The position numbers were made by a program, and so were the translations under genes. The notes under the pieces were generated by a model. That model was given only the letters and a program-made list of their open reading frames with translations. It was not told the origin of the DNA and searched no databases. Shown piece after piece: positions 55,466 through 62,392 of a stretch of 64,000 nucleotides of DNA. Origin of the DNA: Paenibacillus ihumii (GTDB lineage: Bacteria > Bacillota > Bacilli > Paenibacillales > Paenibacillaceae); the NCBI RefSeq assembly GCF_001403875.1, contig NZ_LN884299.1, forward strand, positions 1,798,117-1,862,116, given 5' to 3'. How positions within the stretch are numbered: the stretch's first letter is position 1; every line of letters starts with the position of its first letter.

Positions 55466-58400
55466 TTATTTTAGGATTGAAAAGGAAACCGTCGTTCCTA
55501 CGCCAAGCTTGCTTTCGACCTTCAGGCCGCGTCCATACAGCTGCCTCAGCCGCCTGTCTGTATTGTGAATGCCGATTCCAGTGCGTCTATCGACCTGCCG
55601 GTCAAGGATGCCTGCAAGCTTCTCTTCAGCGATGCCCTGTCCGTTATCTGAAATGCGTACCTCGACCTCATGCTCGTTCTCCGTTACGCTGATCCTTACC
55701 TCTCCGCCTGCCGTGCGGCTCAGAATGCCATGGATAACCGCATTCTCCACCAGAGGCTGGATGGTGAGCGGAGGGATCGGAATCTCTATTCGATCGTCGA
55801 CCTCCCAGACGACCTGCAGCCGCTCGCCGAAACGCTCCTTTTTAATATAGAGGTAGGAACGCACCAGGCTGAGCTCATGCTCCAGCGAAGTGGTTTGATC
55901 GGAGTTCTGGAAATCGATGCTTAGCCGGATATAATTGTTCAGCTCCTCCACCAGGGCATCCATGCGCTCCAGATCCACTCTGCTGAGCTCGGCAATCGCC
56001 GTAAACGTATTTAAAATAAAATGAGGCTTGATTTGCGCTTGAAGCCAAGCCGCCTCCATGCGCAGCCGTTCGTTTGCAGATCTTCTCAGATTGGTTAAGG
56101 ATACTACTCGTGATTTCAGCTCGGTCGCTTTCACCGGCTTGGTTACATAATCGTTGGCTCCGGCCCGGAAGCCAGCCTCGATATCCTCATCTCTGCTGCA
56201 AGCCGTCAGCAGCAATACAGGCATTTCAGACAGCGAAAAGCGTTCCCGGATACGGGCCGTCAGCTCATAGCCGGACATATTCGGCATCATAACATCGCTG
56301 ATGATCAAATCCCAGTCGTGCTGATCGAGCATGGATAATGCCGCTGATCCGCTGGTAGCTGTGAATATCTCATACGGTTCATCTGTAAATATACTCTCCA
56401 GCACCTTCAAATTGACCGGGTCGTCATCGACCGCCAGCAGATGGAACCGGTCGCTTAGCGGCTTGGAGTTCGGCTTCAAGATGGACAGCGCTGCAGGTGA
56501 AAGCCCCTCGCTTGTTACTGCGGATTGCTCAGAGGAAAAACTCTGTAACGCAAGGTTATCCTGCAGCTGTGCGTCAGACTCTTCTGCCTGCGGCAAGCTG
56601 GGTTCGGCCTGTGGATGGGCTGATGCGGCCAATTTCATTGTAAAGGTAAATATCGAGCCCTCATTTAGCTTCGAGCTGGCGGTTATAGTCCCGCCGTGCA
56701 GCTCGACGAGCTGTTTGCAGATGCTGAGCCCAAGACCGAAGCCGCTTTCCGGAGCGGTCATGCCTTGAGTGCCTTGAGCGGCCTGTTCATAAGGCTCAAA
56801 TATACTCTCCAGCACCTCCGGCCCCATGCCGATGCCTGAATCCGCAACGGAAATCACCGCCCAGCCGTTCTCCGCGGTGGCTTGGACAGACACTTCTCCT
56901 GCATACGAATATTTCACGGCATTATGCAGGAGATTGATGAGAATTTGAATCAAGCGGTTCTCATCAGCGATGACGAGGGGAAAGCCATCGGGAATCCTGT
57001 TGCTGAATCGGATCTGCCTGCCATCGGTCATGAACTGCAGCATATCGATCACCGTCGAAGCGGCGCTGCGAATGGAGACAGGGGCAAGCGCCAGTTCAAT
57101 GCGATTCTCCTTCAGCCTTCCGAGATCAAGCAAATCGTTCAGCAAAGATGACATGCGGCGGCCAATCGTAAGCAGCAGCTCCAGATCTTTTGCGCTCTTC
57201 TTTCCAAGGTGATCCTTCTCCCTCTCGGCCACGGACTGCGAGATATTCAGAATGCCATGCAGCGGATTTCGCAGTTCATGGGCAACCGTAGCGAGGAAAT
57301 CGTCCTTCTGCTTGTCGGCTCTTTGCAGCTTCGCCGTGAGCTTCTGGGACTTGTCCGTAATCTGGAAATATTGCTTGAACCAATACGAAGCAAAACAGAT
57401 CGTAGCAATGATAAGATCGAATGGGTAAGAAAGCATCTTGATGCCAAGCGCATAAATGATAAAAAGCCAGATCAAGCTATTGATCGCCGCGATAGCAGCG
57501 AGCATCAGAAAGATATTATCTTTGCTGCTTCGGATCGTTGATCCGAACAAGACCGCTGGAGCCAGCAGACAAGGGATGAGCATTAAGAGCAGATAGACGG
57601 GCTTCAGCATGTATACATAGAAAGCCGGCAGCACCAGAATCGTCAATATGGCGGCTGCGATTGCTAGGTTAAAGAGAAGCGAGCCCGTAGTTCTCAAGAA
57701 ATGAGGCAGCTGATGCCGAATCGTCTGCAGCAGAAAATAGGCGCCGGAGACGATGACGATAAACTGGGTTTTAACCCCCCATGGATAGTCGAAGGGGATC
57801 CAAGCAAACAGCAGTCTCTCGCCTTCAAGCAGCGTTCCGAGCACGATGCAGGTGATCATGCCTGAGAAGTGGATTAAGCGCTTGTCCCGATTGCCGATAA
57901 AAAACAACACAACCCCATACAACGCATGGATCATATAAGCCAAGCAGGCAAATCGAACCATGTCAGCCGCAAATCCCACTTCCCGGTTCAGGGTGTGGTC
58001 CAATCCAAACCTAATAGACTGAACAATCCCGCCTTTATTCGGATCATCAAAGTTAGTCACTTGAATAACAAGATCAAGGACCTCGCCCTTTTCCAAGGAA
58101 TAGTAAGCGGTATAAGGGATATTTTGCGGTGTATATGCCTCCTTGCGATCCGCAGGCTGCCCGGACTGCGCAAGCAGCTGGCCGTTGACGTATATCTCGG
58201 AAGAGCTTGAAATCCTCGGGATATGGAAGCCAAAGGACTTGCCGCGATCAGGATCGACCAGAATTCGCAAACGGTAGGATCCATACCCCAAATAGGGGTT
58301 GGAGCCCGGCTTCGGGGGAAGCTTCCAGCTGCCCGGAACCTTTATGTATTCGGCCTTACTTTGGAGCGCTGTCTTGTCAGCGTTATTCTGCATTAGCAGC

Positions 58401-58597
58401 ATATTCGGATAAAACTCCCACTGGCCGTCCAAGATGATCGCATGATCGGCAATTTCATCCCAGTTCCTTAAATCCAGTTCCCCCTGAACAGCGGGCGGGT
58501 GAGCCGGTGCTGTGAAGAGATGCATCCACATCACACGAAAGCCCGTAAGGATGGATATAAATAATAGAGATATAAGAAGTATTTTTCTTTTAGTCAT
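55466..58597 (-). CDS. Large hybrid histidine kinase: 7TM sensor, HisKA kinase, receiver, LytS-type kinase
   Basis: About 1,043 residues. An N-terminal transmembrane helix precedes a 7TMR-DISM extracellular beta domain (WEFYPN, VPGSWKLP, FGFHIPRISSSSEIYVNGQL). Seven transmembrane segments follow (about residues 210-410). The first kinase has HisKA DFLATVAHELRNPLHG and HATPase NRLIQILINLLHNAVKYSYA, ADSGIGM. A receiver comes next (LLAVDDDPVNLKVLES, SDVMMPN, VTKPVK). The second, LytS/AgrC-type kinase has QIKPHFILNTFTAIAE and LTIQPLVENAVIHGI, ISDNGQGI. It is one phosphorelay chain without an output DNA-binding domain, and no response regulator is adjacent. The start MTKRKILLISLLF lacks a clear ribosome site. 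Divergent from the agr-like operon. Confidence 0.88.
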   Translation of the reverse strand: MTKRKILLISLLFISILTGFRVMWMHLFTAPAHPPAVQGELDLRNWDEIADHAIILDGQWEFYPNMLLMQNNADKTALQSKAEYIKVPGSWKLPPKPGSNPYLGYGSYRLRILVDPDRGKSFGFHIPRISSSSEIYVNGQLLAQSGQPADRKEAYTPQNIPYTAYYSLEKGEVLDLVIQVTNFDDPNKGGIVQSIRFGLDHTLNREVGFAADMVRFACLAYMIHALYGVVLFFIGNRDKRLIHFSGMITCIVLGTLLEGERLLFAWIPFDYPWGVKTQFIVIVSGAYFLLQTIRHQLPHFLRTTGSLLFNLAIAAAILTILVLPAFYVYMLKPVYLLLMLIPCLLAPAVLFGSTIRSSKDNIFLMLAAIAAINSLIWLFIIYALGIKMLSYPFDLIIATICFASYWFKQYFQITDKSQKLTAKLQRADKQKDDFLATVAHELRNPLHGILNISQSVAEREKDHLGKKSAKDLELLLTIGRRMSSLLNDLLDLGRLKENRIELALAPVSIRSAASTVIDMLQFMTDGRQIRFSNRIPDGFPLVIADENRLIQILINLLHNAVKYSYAGEVSVQATAENGWAVISVADSGIGMGPEVLESIFEPYEQAAQGTQGMTAPESGFGLGLSICKQLVELHGGTITASSKLNEGSIFTFTMKLAASAHPQAEPSLPQAEESDAQLQDNLALQSFSSEQSAVTSEGLSPAALSILKPNSKPLSDRFHLLAVDDDPVNLKVLESIFTDEPYEIFTATSGSAALSMLDQHDWDLIISDVMMPNMSGYELTARIRERFSLSEMPVLLLTACSRDEDIEAGFRAGANDYVTKPVKATELKSRVVSLTNLRRSANERLRMEAAWLQAQIKPHFILNTFTAIAELSRVDLERMDALVEELNNYIRLSIDFQNSDQTTSLEHELSLVRSYLYIKKERFGERLQVVWEVDDRIEIPIPPLTIQPLVENAVIHGILSRTAGGEVRISVTENEHEVEVRISDNGQGIAEEKLAGILDRQVDRRTGIGIHNTDRRLRQLYGRGLKVESKLGVGTTVSFSILK

Positions 58598-59036
58598 GAA
58601 AGTAACCCAATTTGGACGATTACGCCAAACCCCTCTAGTTAAAATATGTGAAAACAAAAAGGCGCTATTAAGGATATATTAACATATCTGAATCTCCTAA
58701 AATCATCCTGTCCGAGAGGGGGCCATTTTTGTGACAAGCGGTTGAATAGGGCATTTTGACGGATAGACAGGAAAGTGACCCCTTCAAAAGCAGCGCCGCT
58801 ATGGCGAAAAAAACGTACAGCACCTGTTGGATATCCTGGGTACAACGAATCAAAACTATCAGGAGAGGCAAAATAAGCTTGAAAAATAGGCTCGTATATC
58901 GTATATTTGAATTAACAAAAACACCATAATTTCCCAAAGAGGAAAATCATTGGAATCCAGTTGAATTATGTGAGGTCACATCAGCGACCGCAAATGAATA
59001 GGGTAGATGTTTATCGCTAAAGGGTGATCTCAATTG
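58598..59036. other. Divergent promoter region between hybrid kinase and agr-like operon
   Basis: About 440 bp without a supported gene. It contains the perfect palindrome ATGTGAGGTCACAT at 58968-58981, 55 bp before the first gene of the agr-like operon. Confidence 0.55.
58968..58981. promoter_or_regulatory. Palindrome ATGTGAGGTCACAT, candidate operator
   Basis: Perfect 14-bp palindrome (ATGTGA-GG... read as ATGTGAG/GTCACAT with TGTGA/TCACA half sites) upstream of the agr-like operon. It resembles CRP/FNR half sites but with a 2-bp spacer in place of 6, so the binder is unknown. Confidence 0.5.
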
Positions 59037-59672
59037 ATGGAATCCGTAGCATTCATGACCTTCTCAACCATCGAGGGATTTGGCATTTTCGCGCTCATGA
59101 TGACAATCTTCAAGATAAACCCGCTTAGTTACTTCTGGCAAGCCATGTTTGTCATTCTGCTGATGTCTCTGCAGAGCTATCTGCTGCGCAGCGAGCTCTC
59201 CCTCTATTATTTGGCACCGATTACCAACATCATGCTATTCATTTTCTTTGTGGCAACGGTTGTGAAGGAGCCCTTGGTCGGAGCCGCTGTAATCACGCTC
59301 ATCGGTTATTCGGCATTCAGTTTGCTGCAGACAATGATCGTCACGATCGTCTTTGATTCTATCATCGAATCGCAGAGCGTACTCATTTACGGATATGCGC
59401 TGCAGACATCGAGTGCGATCACGATCGCTCTAGTCGCCTGGCTGCTCTATAAGCTGGGAATCGGCTTTACGTGGAGCTTCGAGAAGGTTCGCTTTAAACG
59501 GGAGGATTTGATCGTCAGCTCTACCATTTTCGTCGTATTGATATTTTTTACCATCATTCTTTACCGGAACGAGATTTGGTCTAATATATTGTTCTTCTCT
59601 ACTACGCTCTCCTTTTTTCTATATTATGCAGTCAGGAAGGAGAAGAAGGACTATGATCCATTTGATGGCTGA
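59037..59672 (+). CDS. AgrC-like membrane sensor domain without kinase
   Basis: 211 residues with about six transmembrane helices (FSTIEGFGIFALMMTIFKIN, MFVILLMSLQSYLL, YLAPITNIMLFIFFVATVV, AVITLIGYSAFSLLQTMIV, ITIALVAWLLYKLGI, LIVSSTIFVVLIFFTIIL). It ends with a short charged tail (VRKEKKDYDPFDG). The layout is like the peptide-sensing part of AgrC/GHKL receptors, but no DHp or ATPase domain follows; the frame simply ends within agrB. Start ATG 59037 with AAGGGTGAT. It overlaps agrB by 20 bp, so the genes are coupled. Receptor, chaperone or peptide-export role is open. Confidence 0.65.
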   Translation: MESVAFMTFSTIEGFGIFALMMTIFKINPLSYFWQAMFVILLMSLQSYLLRSELSLYYLAPITNIMLFIFFVATVVKEPLVGAAVITLIGYSAFSLLQTMIVTIVFDSIIESQSVLIYGYALQTSSAITIALVAWLLYKLGIGFTWSFEKVRFKREDLIVSSTIFVVLIFFTIILYRNEIWSNILFFSTTLSFFLYYAVRKEKKDYDPFDG

Positions 59673-60168
59673 TCGAATTGCGGCCGGAATCAAGAGAACG
59701 GCTCCCGACCATCCAGCCTCCGTGAATGTTCTGCGCTACTCCATTGCCCTGCTGCTGAACGCCGTGCTGATCATATCGCTCACCTTGCTGCTATCAGCGC
59801 TGACGGGCAGAACCTACGAGGTTTTGATCATTTTGGTATCATTTGCTCTTCTCCGCCAGGTTTCCGGCGGAATTCACTTGAATTCCGGCATGAAATGCGT
59901 GCTTTCGACGACAGTCCTATTTACGGTGCTGTCCCTGATCGAGTTAAGTTCAACTTATGTACTCGTTCTCAATGGGATTGCTGCGGCGCTATGCCTGATC
60001 TATGCCCCGTCGAGAATCCAGCAGCAGACGCGTATTCCCGTTAAATATTATCCGCTGCTTAAATTGCTTTCCGTACTGATCGTATGCTCCAATTTTCTGA
60101 TCATGTCACCCGTACTTAGTCTCTCCTTTATCGCCCAGTCGATGCTGTTAATCAAGCTAAGGAGGTGA
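59653..60168 (+). CDS. agrB: AgrB-like peptide-processing membrane protease
   Basis: 171 residues, five to six transmembrane helices. AgrB cleaves the C-terminal tail of AgrD and closes the cyclic peptide. The catalytic pair is His75 and Cys82 in VSGGIHLNSGMKCVLST, the same seven-residue spacing as His77/Cys84 of S. aureus AgrB. Start ATG 59653 is preceded by AAGGAGAAGAAGGA within the upstream gene. Its last codons (AGG AGG TGA) form the ribosome site of agrD. Length is a little shorter than S. aureus AgrB (189). Confidence 0.92.
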   Translation: MIHLMADRIAAGIKRTAPDHPASVNVLRYSIALLLNAVLIISLTLLLSALTGRTYEVLIILVSFALLRQVSGGIHLNSGMKCVLSTTVLFTVLSLIELSSTYVLVLNGIAAALCLIYAPSRIQQQTRIPVKYYPLLKLLSVLIVCSNFLIMSPVLSLSFIAQSMLLIKLRR

Positions 60169-60170
60169 GA

Positions 60171-60293
60171 ATGATGAAAAAAGTAGCCTATGCCAGTGCA
60201 TCCATGCTGTCTCTCTTCGCTGCATTTGTGGTATCTACAGCTAGCTTCTTGTACATTTATCAAGGCGAAACGCCGGAAGAATTGCTCAAATAA
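60171..60293 (+). CDS. agrD: AgrD-like autoinducer prepeptide, cysteine-free
   Basis: 40 residues: an amphipathic leader (MMKKVAYASASMLSLFAA), a hydrophobic core (FVVSTASFLYIY) and the acidic recognition tail QGETPEELLK, which matches the conserved (E/Q)-x-x-x-P-E-E-L tail of AgrD. There is no cysteine anywhere. If processed as other AgrD peptides, cleavage after Tyr30 with ring closure from Ser25 would give a six-residue lactone; Ser22 or Thr23 would give larger rings. Strong ribosome site AAGGAGGTGAGA, largely inside the end of agrB. Too short for usual gene callers. Confidence 0.82.
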   Translation: MMKKVAYASASMLSLFAAFVVSTASFLYIYQGETPEELLK

Positions 60294-60385
60294 CTAAGCA
60301 TGGTTAAGCTAGATTTCAAGCCGTCATGCAAGAAGGTTGGGAAATTGTTAGTATGCAAATCGTAAACCGAATACGAGGCAAGACC

Positions 60386-60424
60386 AGAAACCCGGTAGCG
60401 CTGTTGAGGAGCTGCGGGGTTTCT
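60386..60424 (+). terminator. Weak terminator hairpin after agrD
   Basis: AGAAACCC pairs with GGGTTTCT; TTGGCTTTG follows, so the T-run is poor. Confidence 0.4.
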
Positions 60425-60506
60425 TGGCTTTGAGGTTTCCTGGTTGATAGAGTAAAATGAATGAATATGAAATCCCTTCAACAGGGCAGCCAGAAAGGAA
60501 ATAGAG

Positions 60507-61517
60507 ATGCAAACATCGATTCTCCATCATTATTCGCCGGCATACGGCGGGGCGTTCCGGCAGGGAGCAAGCGGCTGGAATAATACGACTTATTTTATAG
60601 AGGGAAGACATCGCCGCAGTGTTCTGCGCATTTATGAAACGCACCGGGACAAGGCAAAGATCCGCTTCGAACATGCGGTTCTTCAGGCATTGAACGAACT
60701 GGACTTAAGCTTTCGGGTGCCGCAGCCTGTCTGGACGATAGATAGACAGACGCTGGTTCGGCTGGAGGATGGCACGGGACGATATGCATGCATGTTTGAA
60801 TACATAGAGGGCATACGGCCGCAAGGCGAGGAGGGAAGGGCGGCTTATTCCTTCGGCGAAGCCGCAGGCGAAATGCTGCTTGGTCTGGCGGAAATCGACC
60901 CTGGCGTTGAGCCGTCATACCCGCCTTATTATGAACTGCTCCAATCTTATCCGGCATGCACTCGCGAGGTCGTGCTGAATTTTTGTGAGCGGCCGCTGGA
61001 GCCGTTCCGGGATTTGCAGGAATCGCTAACTGAGCTGAGGCAGGCTTATACGGATATACTTCAGCAGCTGGCTGGACTAGAGAAGCTGCCGCAGCAGCTT
61101 GTTCACGGGGATCTGAATTATTCCAATCTGCTGGTGGATGAGCGGAATCCCTCGCAGGTAACGGCGCTGCTCGATTTCGAGTTTTGTACGAGGGATGTAC
61201 GGGCCATGGAGCCGGCCGTCATTATTTCAGGGCTGCTTGGCCAGGGCGCCGCGGAGGACCGTGAAGCTCTGAAGAGATTCTGCCAGGGCTTCGGCAGCCG
61301 GATCCGCCTTGCGGCAGAAGAGGTCGCAGCTATCCCGGTGCTTATGCGGCTGCGGCAAATCGATGTGTTTCTGCATTTTATGAGCCGCTTCCTGCAGGGG
61401 ACCGACGGTCCTGAGGTGCTCCGCGAACAAATACGGCTCATCACTGCCGAGCTTCGGCAGCTGGAGACAGGCGGAGAATGGTATAAGGAGAGTCTGGCGA
61501 ATTACATTCAGGTCTAA
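60507..61517 (+). CDS. APH-type phosphotransferase (aminoglycoside phosphotransferase fold)
   Basis: 336 residues. The kinase loop is QQLVHGDLNYSNLLVDE with catalytic Asp, and the metal motif is TALLDFEFCTRDV. The N-lobe starts GASGWNNTTYFIEG and RRSVLRIYETH. It belongs to the broad APH/choline kinase/CotS-like group, in which true aminoglycoside resistance is only a small part. A housekeeping or spore-coat type kinase is more likely. Start ATG 60507 after AAAGGAAATAG. Single gene with its own terminator. Confidence 0.85.
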   Translation: MQTSILHHYSPAYGGAFRQGASGWNNTTYFIEGRHRRSVLRIYETHRDKAKIRFEHAVLQALNELDLSFRVPQPVWTIDRQTLVRLEDGTGRYACMFEYIEGIRPQGEEGRAAYSFGEAAGEMLLGLAEIDPGVEPSYPPYYELLQSYPACTREVVLNFCERPLEPFRDLQESLTELRQAYTDILQQLAGLEKLPQQLVHGDLNYSNLLVDERNPSQVTALLDFEFCTRDVRAMEPAVIISGLLGQGAAEDREALKRFCQGFGSRIRLAAEEVAAIPVLMRLRQIDVFLHFMSRFLQGTDGPEVLREQIRLITAELRQLETGGEWYKESLANYIQV

Positions 61518-61520
61518 GAG

Positions 61521-61548
61521 CCCTCACCTGTTGAGGGGTCTTTTTTTT
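61521..61548 (+). terminator. Terminator after the phosphotransferase gene
   Basis: CCCTCA/TGAGGG stem, 5-nt loop, then GTC and eight T residues. Confidence 0.88.
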
Positions 61549-61617
61549 ACCATCATGCATAATGGCTTACAATCCAAAGCCTGATTCACGATATATATCT
61601 TATACTGTTTTTTGAGC

Positions 61618-61647
61618 ACCCCCATAAACAGCTATGACATACACGTA
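61618..61647 (+). promoter_or_regulatory. Candidate SigI-dependent promoter
   Basis: ACCCCC (61618-61623) and CGTA (61644-61647) lie before the sigI ribosome site GGAAGTGA. SigI promoters carry a C-rich -35 and a CGWA-like -10, and sigI genes are often autoregulated. The 20-bp spacing is longer than I would expect, so this is tentative. Confidence 0.4.
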
Positions 61648-61667
61648 ATAGGAAGTGATTACTACTG

Positions 61668-62390
61668 ATGGACAGGCCGACAGAACAGATTTTAAAAAAA
61701 GCCCGGGAAGTAGGCAACGCAGTTGAAAGGGAGCTGTTGATCGAGCGATATCGTCCTTTTATCCTTCGCACGGTGTCTCATGTCTGCAAGCGGCAAATCG
61801 GATGGAACCATGACGAGTCGAGCGTGGGGCTGATCGCCTTCAACGAGGCTATCGATCGGTATAACGAGGACTTGGGCAAATCATTCGACAATTTTGCTTT
61901 TATGCTGATCCGCAACCGTCTTGTGGATGAGTTCCGCAGGCAAGGTAAAATATTGCGCTCCGAGAGCGTCGTATATGATGATGTACAGAATGAATTCGAG
62001 CAAACCGCCCTGGAAATCGCCAGCTCCATGGAGGCTTACGAAAGGGAACAGTTTGCGTTCGAATTGGCGCAGGAGCTGATGCTCTATGATGAAACCTTGA
62101 AATTATACGGTGTATCCCTAGAGGAATTAGAGGTATTATCTCCCAAGCACCGGGACACGCGCAAGCAGTTTATTCAGATAGCCAAGCATTTTAGCGGGCA
62201 TGCGGATTGGGTCGAAATTTTACATAGAACAAAGCGTCTGCCTTTGAAGGAGATGCTGGATTTTTTTAAGGTAAGCCGTAAAACATTAGAAAGAAACCGC
62301 AAGTATTTGATCGCGCTAGTCCTTATTTATGCCAGTGATGAATTTGGACGAATTCGCAGCACCGTCTCTTTTGCGGATGTAGGGGAGTAA
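61668..62390 (+). CDS. sigI: RNA polymerase sigma factor SigI
   Basis: 240 residues, sigma-70 family of the SigI group. Region 2 is visible in SSVGLIAFNEAIDRYNEDLG and KSFDNFAFMLIRNRLVDEFR. The SigI-specific C-terminal domain has LPLKEMLDFFKVSRKTLERN and KYLIALVLI. Known SigI proteins respond to heat or cell-envelope/polysaccharide signals through the cognate anti-sigma RsgI, encoded directly behind. The stop TAA shares its last A with an ATG of rsgI. Confidence 0.93.
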   Translation: MDRPTEQILKKAREVGNAVERELLIERYRPFILRTVSHVCKRQIGWNHDESSVGLIAFNEAIDRYNEDLGKSFDNFAFMLIRNRLVDEFRRQGKILRSESVVYDDVQNEFEQTALEIASSMEAYEREQFAFELAQELMLYDETLKLYGVSLEELEVLSPKHRDTRKQFIQIAKHFSGHADWVEILHRTKRLPLKEMLDFFKVSRKTLERNRKYLIALVLIYASDEFGRIRSTVSFADVGE

Positions 62391-62392
62391 TG

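Noticed and set aside
60507..61517. Aminoglycoside resistance gene
   Set aside because: Only the general APH fold is visible; most members of this broad group are not resistance enzymes and there is no resistance context.
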